Source of the DNA: JAKFYM01 sp964612065
GTDB lineage: Bacteria; Bdellovibrionota; UBA1018; CAIPTA01
Assembly (NCBI GenBank): GCA_964612065.1
Contig: CAZTCD010000074.1
Span: 1 to 19,264 of the forward strand
Direction: 5' to 3'
Length of the DNA: 19,264 nucleotides
The notes under the pieces are model-generated. The model was not told the DNA's origin. It saw nothing but the letters and a program-made list of their open reading frames with translations, and did no database searches. The position numbers and the translations under genes were made by a program. This document shows positions 7,346-14,582 of the stretch, one piece after another; positions within the stretch are counted from its first letter, which is position 1; the number at the start of each line of letters is the position of its first letter.

Positions 7346-8538
7346 GGGTTGTCCTTTCCTATCGGCTTTCGTATTTTCCAAAGAGCTTTGGCTTCCGCCT
7401 CGCTGGCTTCGCCCGGAGGAACGGGCACCAGCCTGCGCGCACGAAGAGCAGCCTGCTCGGCGCTGAGATGGGGCTGCGCCTTCATCAGCCCGGCGGCGGT
7501 TACCGCGCGTTCGGGATAGAGAATGCCGCCGCTGCGCACGGGAAGAGGGCGGCCAGCCGGTATGTAGGCCGTTTTGAGCAGGATCTCGCGGATGTGAAGA
7601 GGGCTGAGGCCCGGGTTGGCGTGATGCACGCGGAGCACGCCCTGGTTCAGCGTGAAGGGGGAAGCGAAGCTGGTGCCGTTCGCGCAGATGGTGCCACCAC
7701 CCGTGCGTGCGCCGCAAAGCTGCACTCCCGGAGCGGCGATGTCCACATACCTTTCGCCATAGTTGCTGAAGGGGGCCAGGCGATAGCGCGGATATCCGGA
7801 TAGCTCGAGCTTATCGGTATCGAGGGCCGCGATCACGAGCACGTTGGGGAGGCAGGCCATCTGGGGCATCAAGGGAGAGAAATCGCGGTCTCCGAGATCG
7901 TATCCCACTCCGAAGCCCAGGCCATCGTTGCCGGAAACCACGGTGAATAGAGTGCGGGGATTCTCTTCCAGCAGGAGACGAAGCGCAGGGCGAAGATCGC
8001 GTGCTTCATTGCCGGGCATGGGCACCTCGGAAGGGTCCTCCTCGGGGCCGGCGATGTCGAAGCTCAGGTTAGCGAAGCGGATGGAGTGTTTTCGGATCAG
8101 CTGGGAGATTTTGGGAAAGAAATCCGCGTTGCTTTCGTTTCTTTCGGGGGCGTTCGGCACGGCGAAGAGAGAGTAGGCGTCGCTGTTTCGCAGGGCGATC
8201 GAGGAAACCATCGATCCGTGCGAGCGGTATTTATCGTGGGTGGGATCCTCGGCTGGGCGGGAACGGAGATCTCTTAGCTCGCGGAAAAAATCCGGGGAGA
8301 GGAAGCCGGGGCTGCGGGGATCGATGCGATAGTAGAGATCGGGATGGAGGAGATCCGTGGTGGCGTCTACGATCATCACGGGAGTTCGGCTGGCCGAAAG
8401 AAAGATGGACTCGCGGCGGGTGATTTCTTCCGGGGAAAGTCGAGATCCGGAATATACGGAAGCAAAATCCGGAAGGGATTCGGCGCAAAGGGAAATGGCG
8501 GGCAAGAGCAGCCCTATCACGGTGAAAAGCGCTCTCAT
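7333..8538 (-). CDS. Exported subtilisin-like (S8 family) serine protease
   Basis: A 401-residue exported protein whose signal peptide spans about residues 1-19 (MRALFTVIGLLLPAISLCA). All catalytic elements of the subtilase fold are visible in order: Asp58 in VMIVDATTDLLHPDL, His107 in RSHGSMVSS, the substrate-binding strand FANLSF (156-160), the oxyanion Asn204 in VVSGNDG, and the nucleophile Ser290 in NGTSFASP. The strand IAAPGV (267-272), typical of the family, precedes the serine. There is little room for a separate propeptide between the signal and Asp58 (under 40 residues), shorter than in classical subtilisins. The leader has no clear Shine-Dalgarno site. The gene is first in a run with a 13-bp overlapping exported protein. 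Secretion or a periplasmic location is inferred. Confidence 0.88.
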   Translation of the reverse strand: MRALFTVIGLLLPAISLCAESLPDFASVYSGSRLSPEEITRRESIFLSASRTPVMIVDATTDLLHPDLYYRIDPRSPGFLSPDFFRELRDLRSRPAEDPTHDKYRSHGSMVSSIALRNSDAYSLFAVPNAPERNESNADFFPKISQLIRKHSIRFANLSFDIAGPEEDPSEVPMPGNEARDLRPALRLLLEENPRTLFTVVSGNDGLGFGVGYDLGDRDFSPLMPQMACLPNVLVIAALDTDKLELSGYPRYRLAPFSNYGERYVDIAAPGVQLCGARTGGGTICANGTSFASPFTLNQGVLRVHHANPGLSPLHIREILLKTAYIPAGRPLPVRSGGILYPERAVTAAGLMKAQPHLSAEQAALRARRLVPVPPGEASEAEAKALWKIRKPIGKDNPCKP

Positions 8539-8867
8539 AACGCGGCATATTAATCCCTGGCTGGGCTGGGGGCGAGTAGGAAGATGCGAAGGTGGCTGGG
8601 CCTAGGTTCGCGAATTGGAAAAGTTTTTATCGTGCACGGTTAATGGTTGGTGCCGCCAATGCCTGGGATATCTGCCTGAAAATCAGATGCTTTTCCTCGA
8701 AGGCCCGCTGCGGGGCAAGATCTCTAACTAACTGTAATCAAAGGGGCTCAATGGGGATCAACCATTAGCCGCGCACAATAGGCTCGAAGCCGTCATTGCA
8801 ATCATCTCTCGCTTCGTCTAAGAGGCTGAGACCACAAAAAACCCACGAAAAACCCAGAGGAACCAAG
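8539..8867. other. 329-bp divergent intergenic region with structured centre
   Basis: This is the only gene-free stretch above 300 bp. It separates the leftward protease gene from the rightward cysteine-rich protein gene, so it should hold both promoters. It contains three GGCTGGG copies near 8558-8600, an AT-rich patch at about 8614-8630, a long imperfect inverted repeat (8632-8654 with 8754-8776), and the short palindrome CCCGCTGCGGG near 8704-8714. Short open frames on both strands here have no protein-like character. Confidence 0.6.
8632..8776. repeat. Imperfect long-range inverted repeat (23-nt arms), possible structured RNA
   Basis: The arm GTGCACGGTTAATGGTTGGTGCC (first 20 bases at 8632-8651, arm end 8654) pairs with 8754-8776. 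Nineteen of 23 positions are complementary, two more would be G-U pairs in RNA, and two are mismatches. The arms enclose about 99 nt that contain the palindrome CCCGCTGCGGG. Possible readings are a small RNA closed by a basal stem, a structured leader of the gene at 8868, or a decayed mobile-element remnant. I recognise no known RNA family. Confidence 0.45.
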
Positions 8868-9440
8868 ATGTTGCACCGAATCTTTCTTAGCGCCGCTATC
8901 GTAGCGGGATCCCTGTTCACCCAAACCGCCAGTGCCGATATTGCCCGCCACTGCCAGGCCTCCGTAGAGTTCCTGATCAAAGACCAAGGCCCGAATCGCT
9001 TTATTCCTATCGCCTCGATCACCGGCCGTGGAACCTGCGCCAATGCAATCCAGGCCGATAAGTGCCGCGAACGCGCTCGTGCTGCTCTCAACAGCTGTAT
9101 CTCTGCCATGTGGGCTAACCGCCATAACAACCTGATCCCTGCCGCGTGCAATTCCATCTTGGAAGGCAGCAGCCGTTCGGGCGCCAAGCTCAACTACCAG
9201 GGAATCATTCCGATCCCGCAGAGCCAGAGGCTCACGGCCCGGGCCAGCTTCCGCGTTTGCTGCCAGCTTCGCCCCAACAGCAATGTGGTGCTCGGCAATT
9301 TCGGCGGACGCATCAACGGCGATCGCAAATGCGCTGCTCACAAAATCGGTAACGGCAGCTACCAGGAGGAATTCGGATTTCCTACCTACCAGATGAACTG
9401 CGGTGCCTTGAGAGCCCAGGGCCTCTGCCAGGCTCACTGA
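8868..9440 (+). CDS. Exported cysteine-rich protein, 190 residues
   Basis: ATG 8868 follows AGAGGA (CAGAGGAACCAAG) and begins MLHRIFLSAAIVAGSLFTQT, a signal peptide cleaved near ASA-D. The mature protein contains roughly ten cysteines (RHC, GTC, DKC, NSC, AAC, CC, RKC, MNC, LC), including an adjacent pair in RVCCQL, and has basic character. Sequence such as ITGRGTCANAIQADKCRERA suggests helices linked by disulfides. I know no family. The gene appears monocistronic: it has its own upstream region and a strong terminator 23 bp after the stop. An earlier in-frame start near 8796 would add residues without signal-peptide character. Confidence 0.78.
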   Translation: MLHRIFLSAAIVAGSLFTQTASADIARHCQASVEFLIKDQGPNRFIPIASITGRGTCANAIQADKCRERARAALNSCISAMWANRHNNLIPAACNSILEGSSRSGAKLNYQGIIPIPQSQRLTARASFRVCCQLRPNSNVVLGNFGGRINGDRKCAAHKIGNGSYQEEFGFPTYQMNCGALRAQGLCQAH

Positions 9441-9459
9441 TCCAACGCTTGTAATGAAG

Positions 9460-9493
9460 AAAAGCCCTGAAGGCCATCGCCTTCAGGGCTTTT
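9460..9493. terminator. Bidirectional rho-independent terminator
   Basis: AGCCCTGAAGG (9463-9473), loop CCATCG, CCTTCAGGGCT (9480-9490) is a perfect 11-bp stem, flanked by AAA on the left and TTT on the right that extend it to 14 bp. TTTTGCCTTTT follows rightward and CTTTTCTTC on the opposite strand. It sits between two convergent genes (stops at 9440 and 9512) and can serve both. Confidence 0.92.
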
Positions 9494-9511
9494 GCCTTTT
9501 CAATCGGTCGC

Positions 9512-10765
9512 TCATTCCGCCTTGGCGGCTTTGCGAACCAGGTTGTTCAAGGTCAGCACCATCCGGTAGTCTTGCTCCTCACCGGCCAGGTACACCTCCC
9601 GCACTCTTCGCAGCATCGGTTCCGCGAATCGGCCGAGGCTGGCGGGCTCGAACCTTTCACCCTGCTGCAGCACCTGATCCAGGATGCGGCTCTCTTCCGT
9701 GTCGAGCAGCACCTCGATCCTTCCCACGAACACTCTCGCCAGGCGATCTGGAGCCGGAGTGATCTGCAGAGGCAGGATCTCGTCTACTTCCGCGCGCGGA
9801 AGCACATAGAGCAGGCGCAAGCCAGGCACGCGAAGGTAGCCATTCTCCCAGGTGCGGATCATGGCCGTGGCCTCATCCTGTTTCAGGCCGGACTGCACGA
9901 GCGAAGTGATCAAGGCCGAGCTCATCTCTCCTCCCCGCAGCACTCCCTCCTGGCGGGAGAGCGTGTGCGTGGAGAGCCTGTTGATCTCTTCCCTGCCCAC
10001 ATGAGCCCTTCCGTAGTAGTGATGCACGCCGATCATCTGCCCGTCGCCGCTCTCGTTCACGTGCACGAGGAAGATCGCGCTCGGCCGGTCACGCGTGGCG
10101 CGGATGTTCAGGCTGAGTTCTCCTCTCTCGCTTCGCAAGCCAAGCCTCGGCTGAAAGCGCCCGATGCCGCGATAGAAGATGAAGCGCTCCTTCTCGAATC
10201 CGGATTGAACTGTGTTCGCATCCACCGCCCTGGCGTGGCCGTAGATGTTTCCCGGCTCCACCGTGGGCAGCGGATCGTTTTTGGTGGGCAGTACGTCCAC
10301 CAGAAAGGTGGTGTTGCCGTTGGCCGCTTCCCGGATAGAGCCCGAGGAAGGGCTCGTGCTCACGGGAGCGGGATAGGTTTCCGTTACCACGCCTTCCGGG
10401 AAGCGCACGTTCACGCTTACTCTGCGCTGCTGGTCGGAGTAGAAATAGATCACCGGGGTTTCCATCTTCTGCGTGATCTGGTTCTGTTCGAAGAACTCGT
10501 CTCCGAAGCATCCCTTGCTCCGGCAGGGGCGGCGAGGTGGGACAGGTTGGGTGGGCGGCACGAGATCGCGCAGGGTCACGCCGAATCCATGCACAAAGGA
10601 AGGCAGCGGTTCGTCTTCGTGGTACATCCCGTTTTGCGTGATTCCGTTGCTCCCTACCAGGGAGGTGAATGTGCCCCATTCGGTGGCCTCGAACGCTGCC
10701 GTCGCGTTCTGGGCGAGGGCGAGCGAGAGGGCGAAAGGCAATAGATAGCGGTGCCTGAGATGCAT
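9512..10765 (-). CDS. Large exported protein of unknown function with WGTFT motif
   Basis: ATG 10765 has AAGGAG six nt upstream and opens MHLRHRYLLPFALSLALAQN, a signal peptide cleaved near ATA-A. The mature protein of about 393 residues begins with FEATEWGTFTSLVGSNGITQ and EDEPLPSFVHGFG. I recall similar starts in uncharacterised exported proteins of Planctomycetes and Myxobacteria, but this is memory and no search was run. A proline-rich stretch with two cysteines (RRPCRSKGCFG) follows at about 92-102. The middle is beta-rich (PVIYFYSDQQRRVSVNVRFP), and the C-terminal third is helical with many charged residues. No catalytic motif stands out. The gene ends against the bidirectional terminator. 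Confidence 0.8.
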   Translation of the reverse strand: MHLRHRYLLPFALSLALAQNATAAFEATEWGTFTSLVGSNGITQNGMYHEDEPLPSFVHGFGVTLRDLVPPTQPVPPRRPCRSKGCFGDEFFEQNQITQKMETPVIYFYSDQQRRVSVNVRFPEGVVTETYPAPVSTSPSSGSIREAANGNTTFLVDVLPTKNDPLPTVEPGNIYGHARAVDANTVQSGFEKERFIFYRGIGRFQPRLGLRSERGELSLNIRATRDRPSAIFLVHVNESGDGQMIGVHHYYGRAHVGREEINRLSTHTLSRQEGVLRGGEMSSALITSLVQSGLKQDEATAMIRTWENGYLRVPGLRLLYVLPRAEVDEILPLQITPAPDRLARVFVGRIEVLLDTEESRILDQVLQQGERFEPASLGRFAEPMLRRVREVYLAGEEQDYRMVLTLNNLVRKAAKAE

Positions 10766-10896
10766 GGTTACTCCTTCTCGTTGGATGAATCCGCGAGCTG
10801 CGGACATGCATCCGTTCTAGCGGGCGAAGGAGGCCGCGGATAGTAACGTTTGGATTACGATTGTTAACCTGGAGCGATCAATAACGTCGATTTCGC

Positions 10897-11373
10897 TCAG
10901 GCGGTTTTCTTGAAGTGGTCGCGGTTGAAGCGGGGGATCTGCAGCGATTCCAGCTTTCCGGCCTTTTCCAGCTCGCGCGTTTGCTGGATGAATTTCAGGC
11001 GTGCGGCGCCGATATCGAAAGGCTTCGGCGGAGGTGCGTCTTTCAGTTCATTGTTCACGAGAAGGGAGCGATTGCGCGGAAGCTGCTTCAGGATATTGGC
11101 TTTGAGGCCTTCGTCTTCCAGCGAAAGAACAGCGGTGGCGATCTCCTCGGGTTTGAGTTCCGTGGACGAGAGCAACTCGGTGAGTTCCATATCGGGCAGG
11201 CGGCAGATGCGATCGAAGGTGATCACGTATTTTTCCGCCGTTTCCACAAAGAGGGGATTTTCCGCTTTGGCTGCGCTCATCATCGATTGCCGTTTGGCAG
11301 TGGGCATGGTTTCCATCAGCTCCACGTATTTGCGGAAGCCGTGCTCGTCTTTGACGTATCTGTCGATGCTCAT
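10897..11373 (-). CDS. Stand-alone FliG C-terminal-domain-like protein
   Basis: This 158-residue protein resembles the C-terminal part of the flagellar rotor protein FliG without its N-terminal and middle domains. Aligned by eye to remembered E. coli FliG, residues 48-140 follow the family without gaps over the last 50 positions: EKYVITFDRICRLPDMEL matches the helix before the torque domain, NILKQLPRNRSLLVNNEL matches KFLRNMSQRAADILRDDL, and RLKFIQQTRELEKAGKL matches the closing helix. The charged torque residues K264, R281, D288, D289 and R297 become about S, N, N, E and K. No signal peptide or membrane segment is seen, so it is cytoplasmic. ATG 11373 follows AAGAGGGC. The sodium-channel gene lies 92 bp upstream on the same strand. 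A rotor role is doubtful; a diverged regulator is possible. Confidence 0.65.
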   Translation of the reverse strand: MSIDRYVKDEHGFRKYVELMETMPTAKRQSMMSAAKAENPLFVETAEKYVITFDRICRLPDMELTELLSSTELKPEEIATAVLSLEDEGLKANILKQLPRNRSLLVNNELKDAPPPKPFDIGAARLKFIQQTRELEKAGKLESLQIPRFNRDHFKKTA

Positions 11374-11465
11374 GCCCTCTTATCGGCCAATGGGCAGAAA
11401 AATGGTGCGCTAAATTGCGGGTGTATCCAGGGGGAGTCGGTAGAACTGGGGTGTTTGGGGCTGCA

Positions 11466-12302
11466 TCAGGCCGGATTGTTCTTTTCGATTTTCTCTCTTA
11501 TCGCAGCCAGGTCTCCCTCCATTCTTGCGATCAATGCTGAGAGATCGGTTCCCGCAGGATCCGGCTTGGGTGGAAGAGACAGCTCCTGCATGGTGGATAC
11601 GATGATACCTATAAAGAGGTTTAGGATCGTGAAGGTTGCGATGATGATGAAGGGAACGAAGAAGAGCCAGGCCAGGGAATATGTTTCCATTACCGGCCGC
11701 ACGATACCCATCGACCAGCTTTCGAGAGTCATGATTTGAAAGAGCGTATAGAGGCTTTTCCCGAGTGAGCCGAACCAGTCGGGATGGGTTTGGCCAAACA
11801 AGCGGGTGGCCAAAACGGCGGCAGTATAGAAAAAGATAAGCATCACGGCCGCTACCCCGGTAAGGCCGGGAATGGAATGGAGAAAGGCCGCCACAACCTT
11901 GCGGAGAGACGGAATTACCGTGAGCAGTCGCAATACCCGCAACACGCGCAGGGTGCGGAGCACTGCCCACGGCCCAGCGCCTGGAACCAGGGCAACGAGA
12001 ATCACCACGAGATCGAAAAGATTCCAGGAGCTTCTCCAAAACCTCCCTTGGTAGGCGATAATCTTCACCATCAGTTCCGAAACAAAAATGAACAGGCAGG
12101 CTTTGTCGGCGGCGAGAATGAGTGCGCCCCATTCCGACATGATCCGGGTAGAGGTTTCCATTCCGAGCACCAGGGCATTCACAAGGATCACGGAAATGAT
12201 GAGGATTTGAACCCGGGACGATTCCACCCATTCCGCGAGTTGTAGTCTCCAATTCGGGATGCCGGGTTGTTTTTTCAGATCGCTCAGTTCCTGGTTGCTC
12301 AT
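11466..12302 (-). CDS. NaChBac/NavAb-type bacterial voltage-gated sodium channel
   Basis: The 278-residue protein has the six-segment plan of single-domain bacterial Nav channels. S1 is at about 30-48, S2 at 65-83 with Glu76, and S3 at 94-108 (WNLFDLVV). S4 has gating arginines every third residue at 116, 119, 122 and 125 (RTLRVLRVLRLL). S5 is at about 146-168 and the pore helix at 183-192. The selectivity filter TLESWS (192-197), continuing MGIVRP, is the sodium-selective filter of NavAb/NaChBac. S6 is at about 210-236. The C-terminal DLSALIARMEGDLAAIREKI has heptads for the usual tetramer coiled coil. It should form a homotetramer in the inner membrane. The ATG lacks a clear Shine-Dalgarno site (leader CTGTAAAAAATCAAAACC). 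It is divergent from SelO with a 69-bp gap. Confidence 0.94.
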   Translation of the reverse strand: MSNQELSDLKKQPGIPNWRLQLAEWVESSRVQILIISVILVNALVLGMETSTRIMSEWGALILAADKACLFIFVSELMVKIIAYQGRFWRSSWNLFDLVVILVALVPGAGPWAVLRTLRVLRVLRLLTVIPSLRKVVAAFLHSIPGLTGVAAVMLIFFYTAAVLATRLFGQTHPDWFGSLGKSLYTLFQIMTLESWSMGIVRPVMETYSLAWLFFVPFIIIATFTILNLFIGIIVSTMQELSLPPKPDPAGTDLSALIARMEGDLAAIREKIEKNNPA

Positions 12303-12371
12303 GGTTTTGATTTTTTACAGTATCCCCAGATTGAAGCAAAGATGGATGGAACGAATTTCCGGTAGACGCGT

Positions 12372-13925
12372 ATGGTCGATACCAGGGAGGCATTGCCGTT
12401 TTCATTTAACGGGGTTTCGATTACTTTTTATGGAGTGAGTGCTTCAGACGCCCATTGGCGATTCGACAATTCCTATGCCCGCCTTCCCGAGATTTTTTTC
12501 TCTCGCCTGAATCCCACGCCCGTGAGCCGGCCGAAGATCGCGCTTCTCAATCGCAAGCTCGCCAAAGAGCTTGGCCTCGATCCCGCCGCTCTTTCCGGAG
12601 AAGAGGGCGTGGCCTGGTTTTCCGGAAACGAAACTCCTCCGGGAGCCGATTCTATCGCCCAGGCTTATGCCGGGCACCAGTTCGGCCACCTGAATATGCT
12701 GGGGGACGGCCGGGCCCATCTCCTCGGCGAGCATCTTACCCCCGAGGGCGCCCGCGTGGACATTCAACTCAAAGGATCCGGCCCCACACCTTTCTCCCGG
12801 CGAGGCGATGGCCGCGCTGCGCTTGGGCCGATGCTGCGCGAATACATCATCTCCGAAGCCATGCATGCCCTCGGCGTTCCCACCACGAGAAGCCTGGCCG
12901 TGGTGGAAACGGGCGAGCCGGTGTATCGCGAAGAGGTTCTGCCGGGGGCCGTGCTCACTCGTGTGGCTGCGAGCCACATTCGCGTGGGCACTTTCGTATA
13001 CGCGGCCCGCGTGAGCGAGCAGCCTGATAACGAAAGCGAGCGGCAGGCCCTCCGTACCCTGGCCGATTACACCATCCGCCGGCATTATCCCGAGCTGGAT
13101 GCCTCTCCGGAAAAATACCTGGCTTTTCTGCAGGCCGTGATTGCCCGGCAGGCGAGTTTGATTGCCCGGTGGATGAACCTGGGCTTCATTCACGGAGTGA
13201 TGAATACCGACAATATGGCCATCTCCGGCGAAACCATTGATTACGGCCCCTGCGCCTTCATGGACCATTACTCTCCCTCCACCGTATTCTCTTCGATCGA
13301 CAGGAACGGGCGCTATGCTTACGGCAATCAGCCGAGGATCGCCGCCTGGAATCTCGCGAGATTTGCCGAATCCCTGCTTCCGCTCCTCGATTCCTCGGAG
13401 CCGGAGGCGGTTGCCAAGGCCAAAGAAGCCGTGGAAGGCTTTCTTCCCGCTTATGAAAAGGCCTGGCTGCGCGGGATGCGGTCGAAGCTGGGTTTGCTCA
13501 CCGAGGAGGCCGACGATTTCGCGCTTGTCGAATCGCTCCTGCGGTGGATGGAGAAAAACGAGGCCGATTTCACCAATACCTTCCGTGCTCTTTCGAAGGA
13601 GCCGGAGCCCTCTTCTCTTCCTTTTCAGGACACGGGCTTCCACGAATGGCATGGCCGCTGGAGAGCGCGCCTGCTGCGGCAACCTCATTCGGAAGAGGAA
13701 TCCCGTGAGAAGATGCGGGCGCACAATCCCGATCTGATCCCGCGAAACCACAAGGTGGAGGAAGCTCTGGCGGCTGCTTCGGCCGCCGAGGGCAGTGATC
13801 TTTCTCCAGTGGAAAAGCTGCTCGAAGCGATTCGTGAGCCGTTCGAGGATCATCTCTCTCACATAGGCTATCGTGAGCCGGCTCCCGGCAAAGGATTGGG
13901 TTATCAGACTTTCTGCGGAACCTGA
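12372..13925 (+). CDS. selO: SelO/YdiU family protein AMPylase (pseudokinase fold)
   Basis: The 517-residue product matches SelO throughout: WRFDNSYARLPEIFF (29-43), AYAGHQFGHLNMLGDGRAHL (98-117), VDIQLKGSGPTPFSRRGDGR (129-148), LREYIISEAMHALGVPTTRS (155-174), and the metal-binding end FIHGVMNTDNM (272-282) with IDYGPCAFMD (289-298). SelO binds ATP upside-down in a kinase fold and transfers AMP to Ser, Thr or Tyr of target proteins, with a role in redox homeostasis in E. coli. The C-terminus TFCGT keeps a cysteine (C515) at the place where animal SelO has selenocysteine; the usual second cysteine is absent. ATG 12372 is the first start; GTG 12435 (residue 22) is possible because the first 25 residues are not conserved. 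No good Shine-Dalgarno site precedes either. Confidence 0.95.
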   Translation: MVDTREALPFSFNGVSITFYGVSASDAHWRFDNSYARLPEIFFSRLNPTPVSRPKIALLNRKLAKELGLDPAALSGEEGVAWFSGNETPPGADSIAQAYAGHQFGHLNMLGDGRAHLLGEHLTPEGARVDIQLKGSGPTPFSRRGDGRAALGPMLREYIISEAMHALGVPTTRSLAVVETGEPVYREEVLPGAVLTRVAASHIRVGTFVYAARVSEQPDNESERQALRTLADYTIRRHYPELDASPEKYLAFLQAVIARQASLIARWMNLGFIHGVMNTDNMAISGETIDYGPCAFMDHYSPSTVFSSIDRNGRYAYGNQPRIAAWNLARFAESLLPLLDSSEPEAVAKAKEAVEGFLPAYEKAWLRGMRSKLGLLTEEADDFALVESLLRWMEKNEADFTNTFRALSKEPEPSSLPFQDTGFHEWHGRWRARLLRQPHSEEESREKMRAHNPDLIPRNHKVEEALAAASAAEGSDLSPVEKLLEAIREPFEDHLSHIGYREPAPGKGLGYQTFCGT

Positions 13926-14056
13926 GGACGGAATACACGGTAGGCATAACGTCCATGCTGTGGGACGATTTACCTCCGCATGAATTTTTACCGGCGCCAC
14001 GTCTCCCCAAAAAACTATCCCAATCAAAACGTGCGCTGGAACGGCCTTTGCTTTAT

Positions 14057-14090
14057 ACAGATCGACATAGAAAACAGATCGATATAGAAA
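14057..14090 (+). repeat. Tandem 17-bp direct repeat upstream of exported-protein gene
   Basis: ACAGATCGACATAGAAA (14057-14073) is followed directly by ACAGATCGATATAGAAA (14074-14090), differing at one base. It ends about 22 bp before the GTG start of the next gene, so it overlaps or directly precedes its leader. Two operator half-sites or a small tandem duplication are both possible. Confidence 0.6.
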
Positions 14091-14112
14091 TAGAAGGAAA
14101 GGTACCGCGACC

Positions 14113-14550
14113 GTGAATCTGCCGATCCGTCTTCCACAGCCTCGTATTCGATTTCTGCTGGCCGGAATCCTGGCCTTGTTTTTTTCCACCCAGGCTTTCG
14201 CTGATGGCAGCGTAAATTATTACGAAGATGTTCTCCCTCTGCTTCGCAGCCGTCCTGATATCCGCGCCATCCTGGCCGAGGTGGAGTTTCCCCGCTTGGG
14301 TTTGGGCCGCAGGATCAGCGGAAGGATGATTCCCGCCCTGGCCGGCCAGAGGGTAGGCCCTTACCGCTTTCTCGCGGTGAAAGGGAATGAGGACATCATC
14401 GTGCGATTTTCCACCGTCGTCCGTTTTTACAACCAGTACGACAACTTCCTGGGCGAAGACGACGGAGAGGGCGGAGGCTGTGACCTCGACCTTATCGACG
14501 CTGTTCGGCTCGAGGAAGAAGTGGTGTCCGTTTCGATTTCCCGCCCTTGA
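14113..14550 (+). CDS. Small exported protein of unknown function, 145 residues
   Basis: GTG 14113 begins MNLPIRLPQPRIRFLLAGIL, a signal peptide with a long basic start, cleaved near AFA-D. The mature part of about 113 residues starts with GSVNYYEDVLPLLRSRPDIR. It contains the beta-like IIVRFSTVVRFYNQYDNF and an acidic, glycine-rich loop GEDDGEGGGCDLDLID that might bind cations, with a single cysteine. No family is recognised. GAAGGAAAGG lies about 12-20 nt upstream of the GTG, a loose Shine-Dalgarno spacing. The gene follows SelO by 187 bp and converges with the PEBP-family gene. Confidence 0.68.
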   Translation: MNLPIRLPQPRIRFLLAGILALFFSTQAFADGSVNYYEDVLPLLRSRPDIRAILAEVEFPRLGLGRRISGRMIPALAGQRVGPYRFLAVKGNEDIIVRFSTVVRFYNQYDNFLGEDDGEGGGCDLDLIDAVRLEEEVVSVSISRP

Positions 14551-14557
14551 ACCGGCC

Positions 14558-14576
14558 CTGATCAAGCTCTGATCAA
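14558..14576. repeat. CTGATCAA direct/inverted repeat between convergent genes
   Basis: CTGATCAA occurs at 14558-14565 and 14569-14576. Because TGATCA is self-complementary, the pair can also fold as a 6-bp hairpin with a 5-nt loop in the 32-bp gap between two convergent stops. It may act as a weak terminator; there is no T-run. Confidence 0.3.
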
Positions 14577-14582
14577 AACAGC

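Noticed and set aside
8802..9437. 211-codon open frame on the minus strand
   Set aside because: Antisense to the cysteine-rich exported protein, which has a good start, signal peptide and terminator.
9572..10744. 390-codon open frame on the plus strand
   Set aside because: Antisense to the exported WGTFT protein, which has a signal peptide and a strong Shine-Dalgarno site.
12444..14189. 581-codon open frame on the minus strand
   Set aside because: Antisense shadow of SelO, which is unambiguous; long antisense frames are expected at this GC content.
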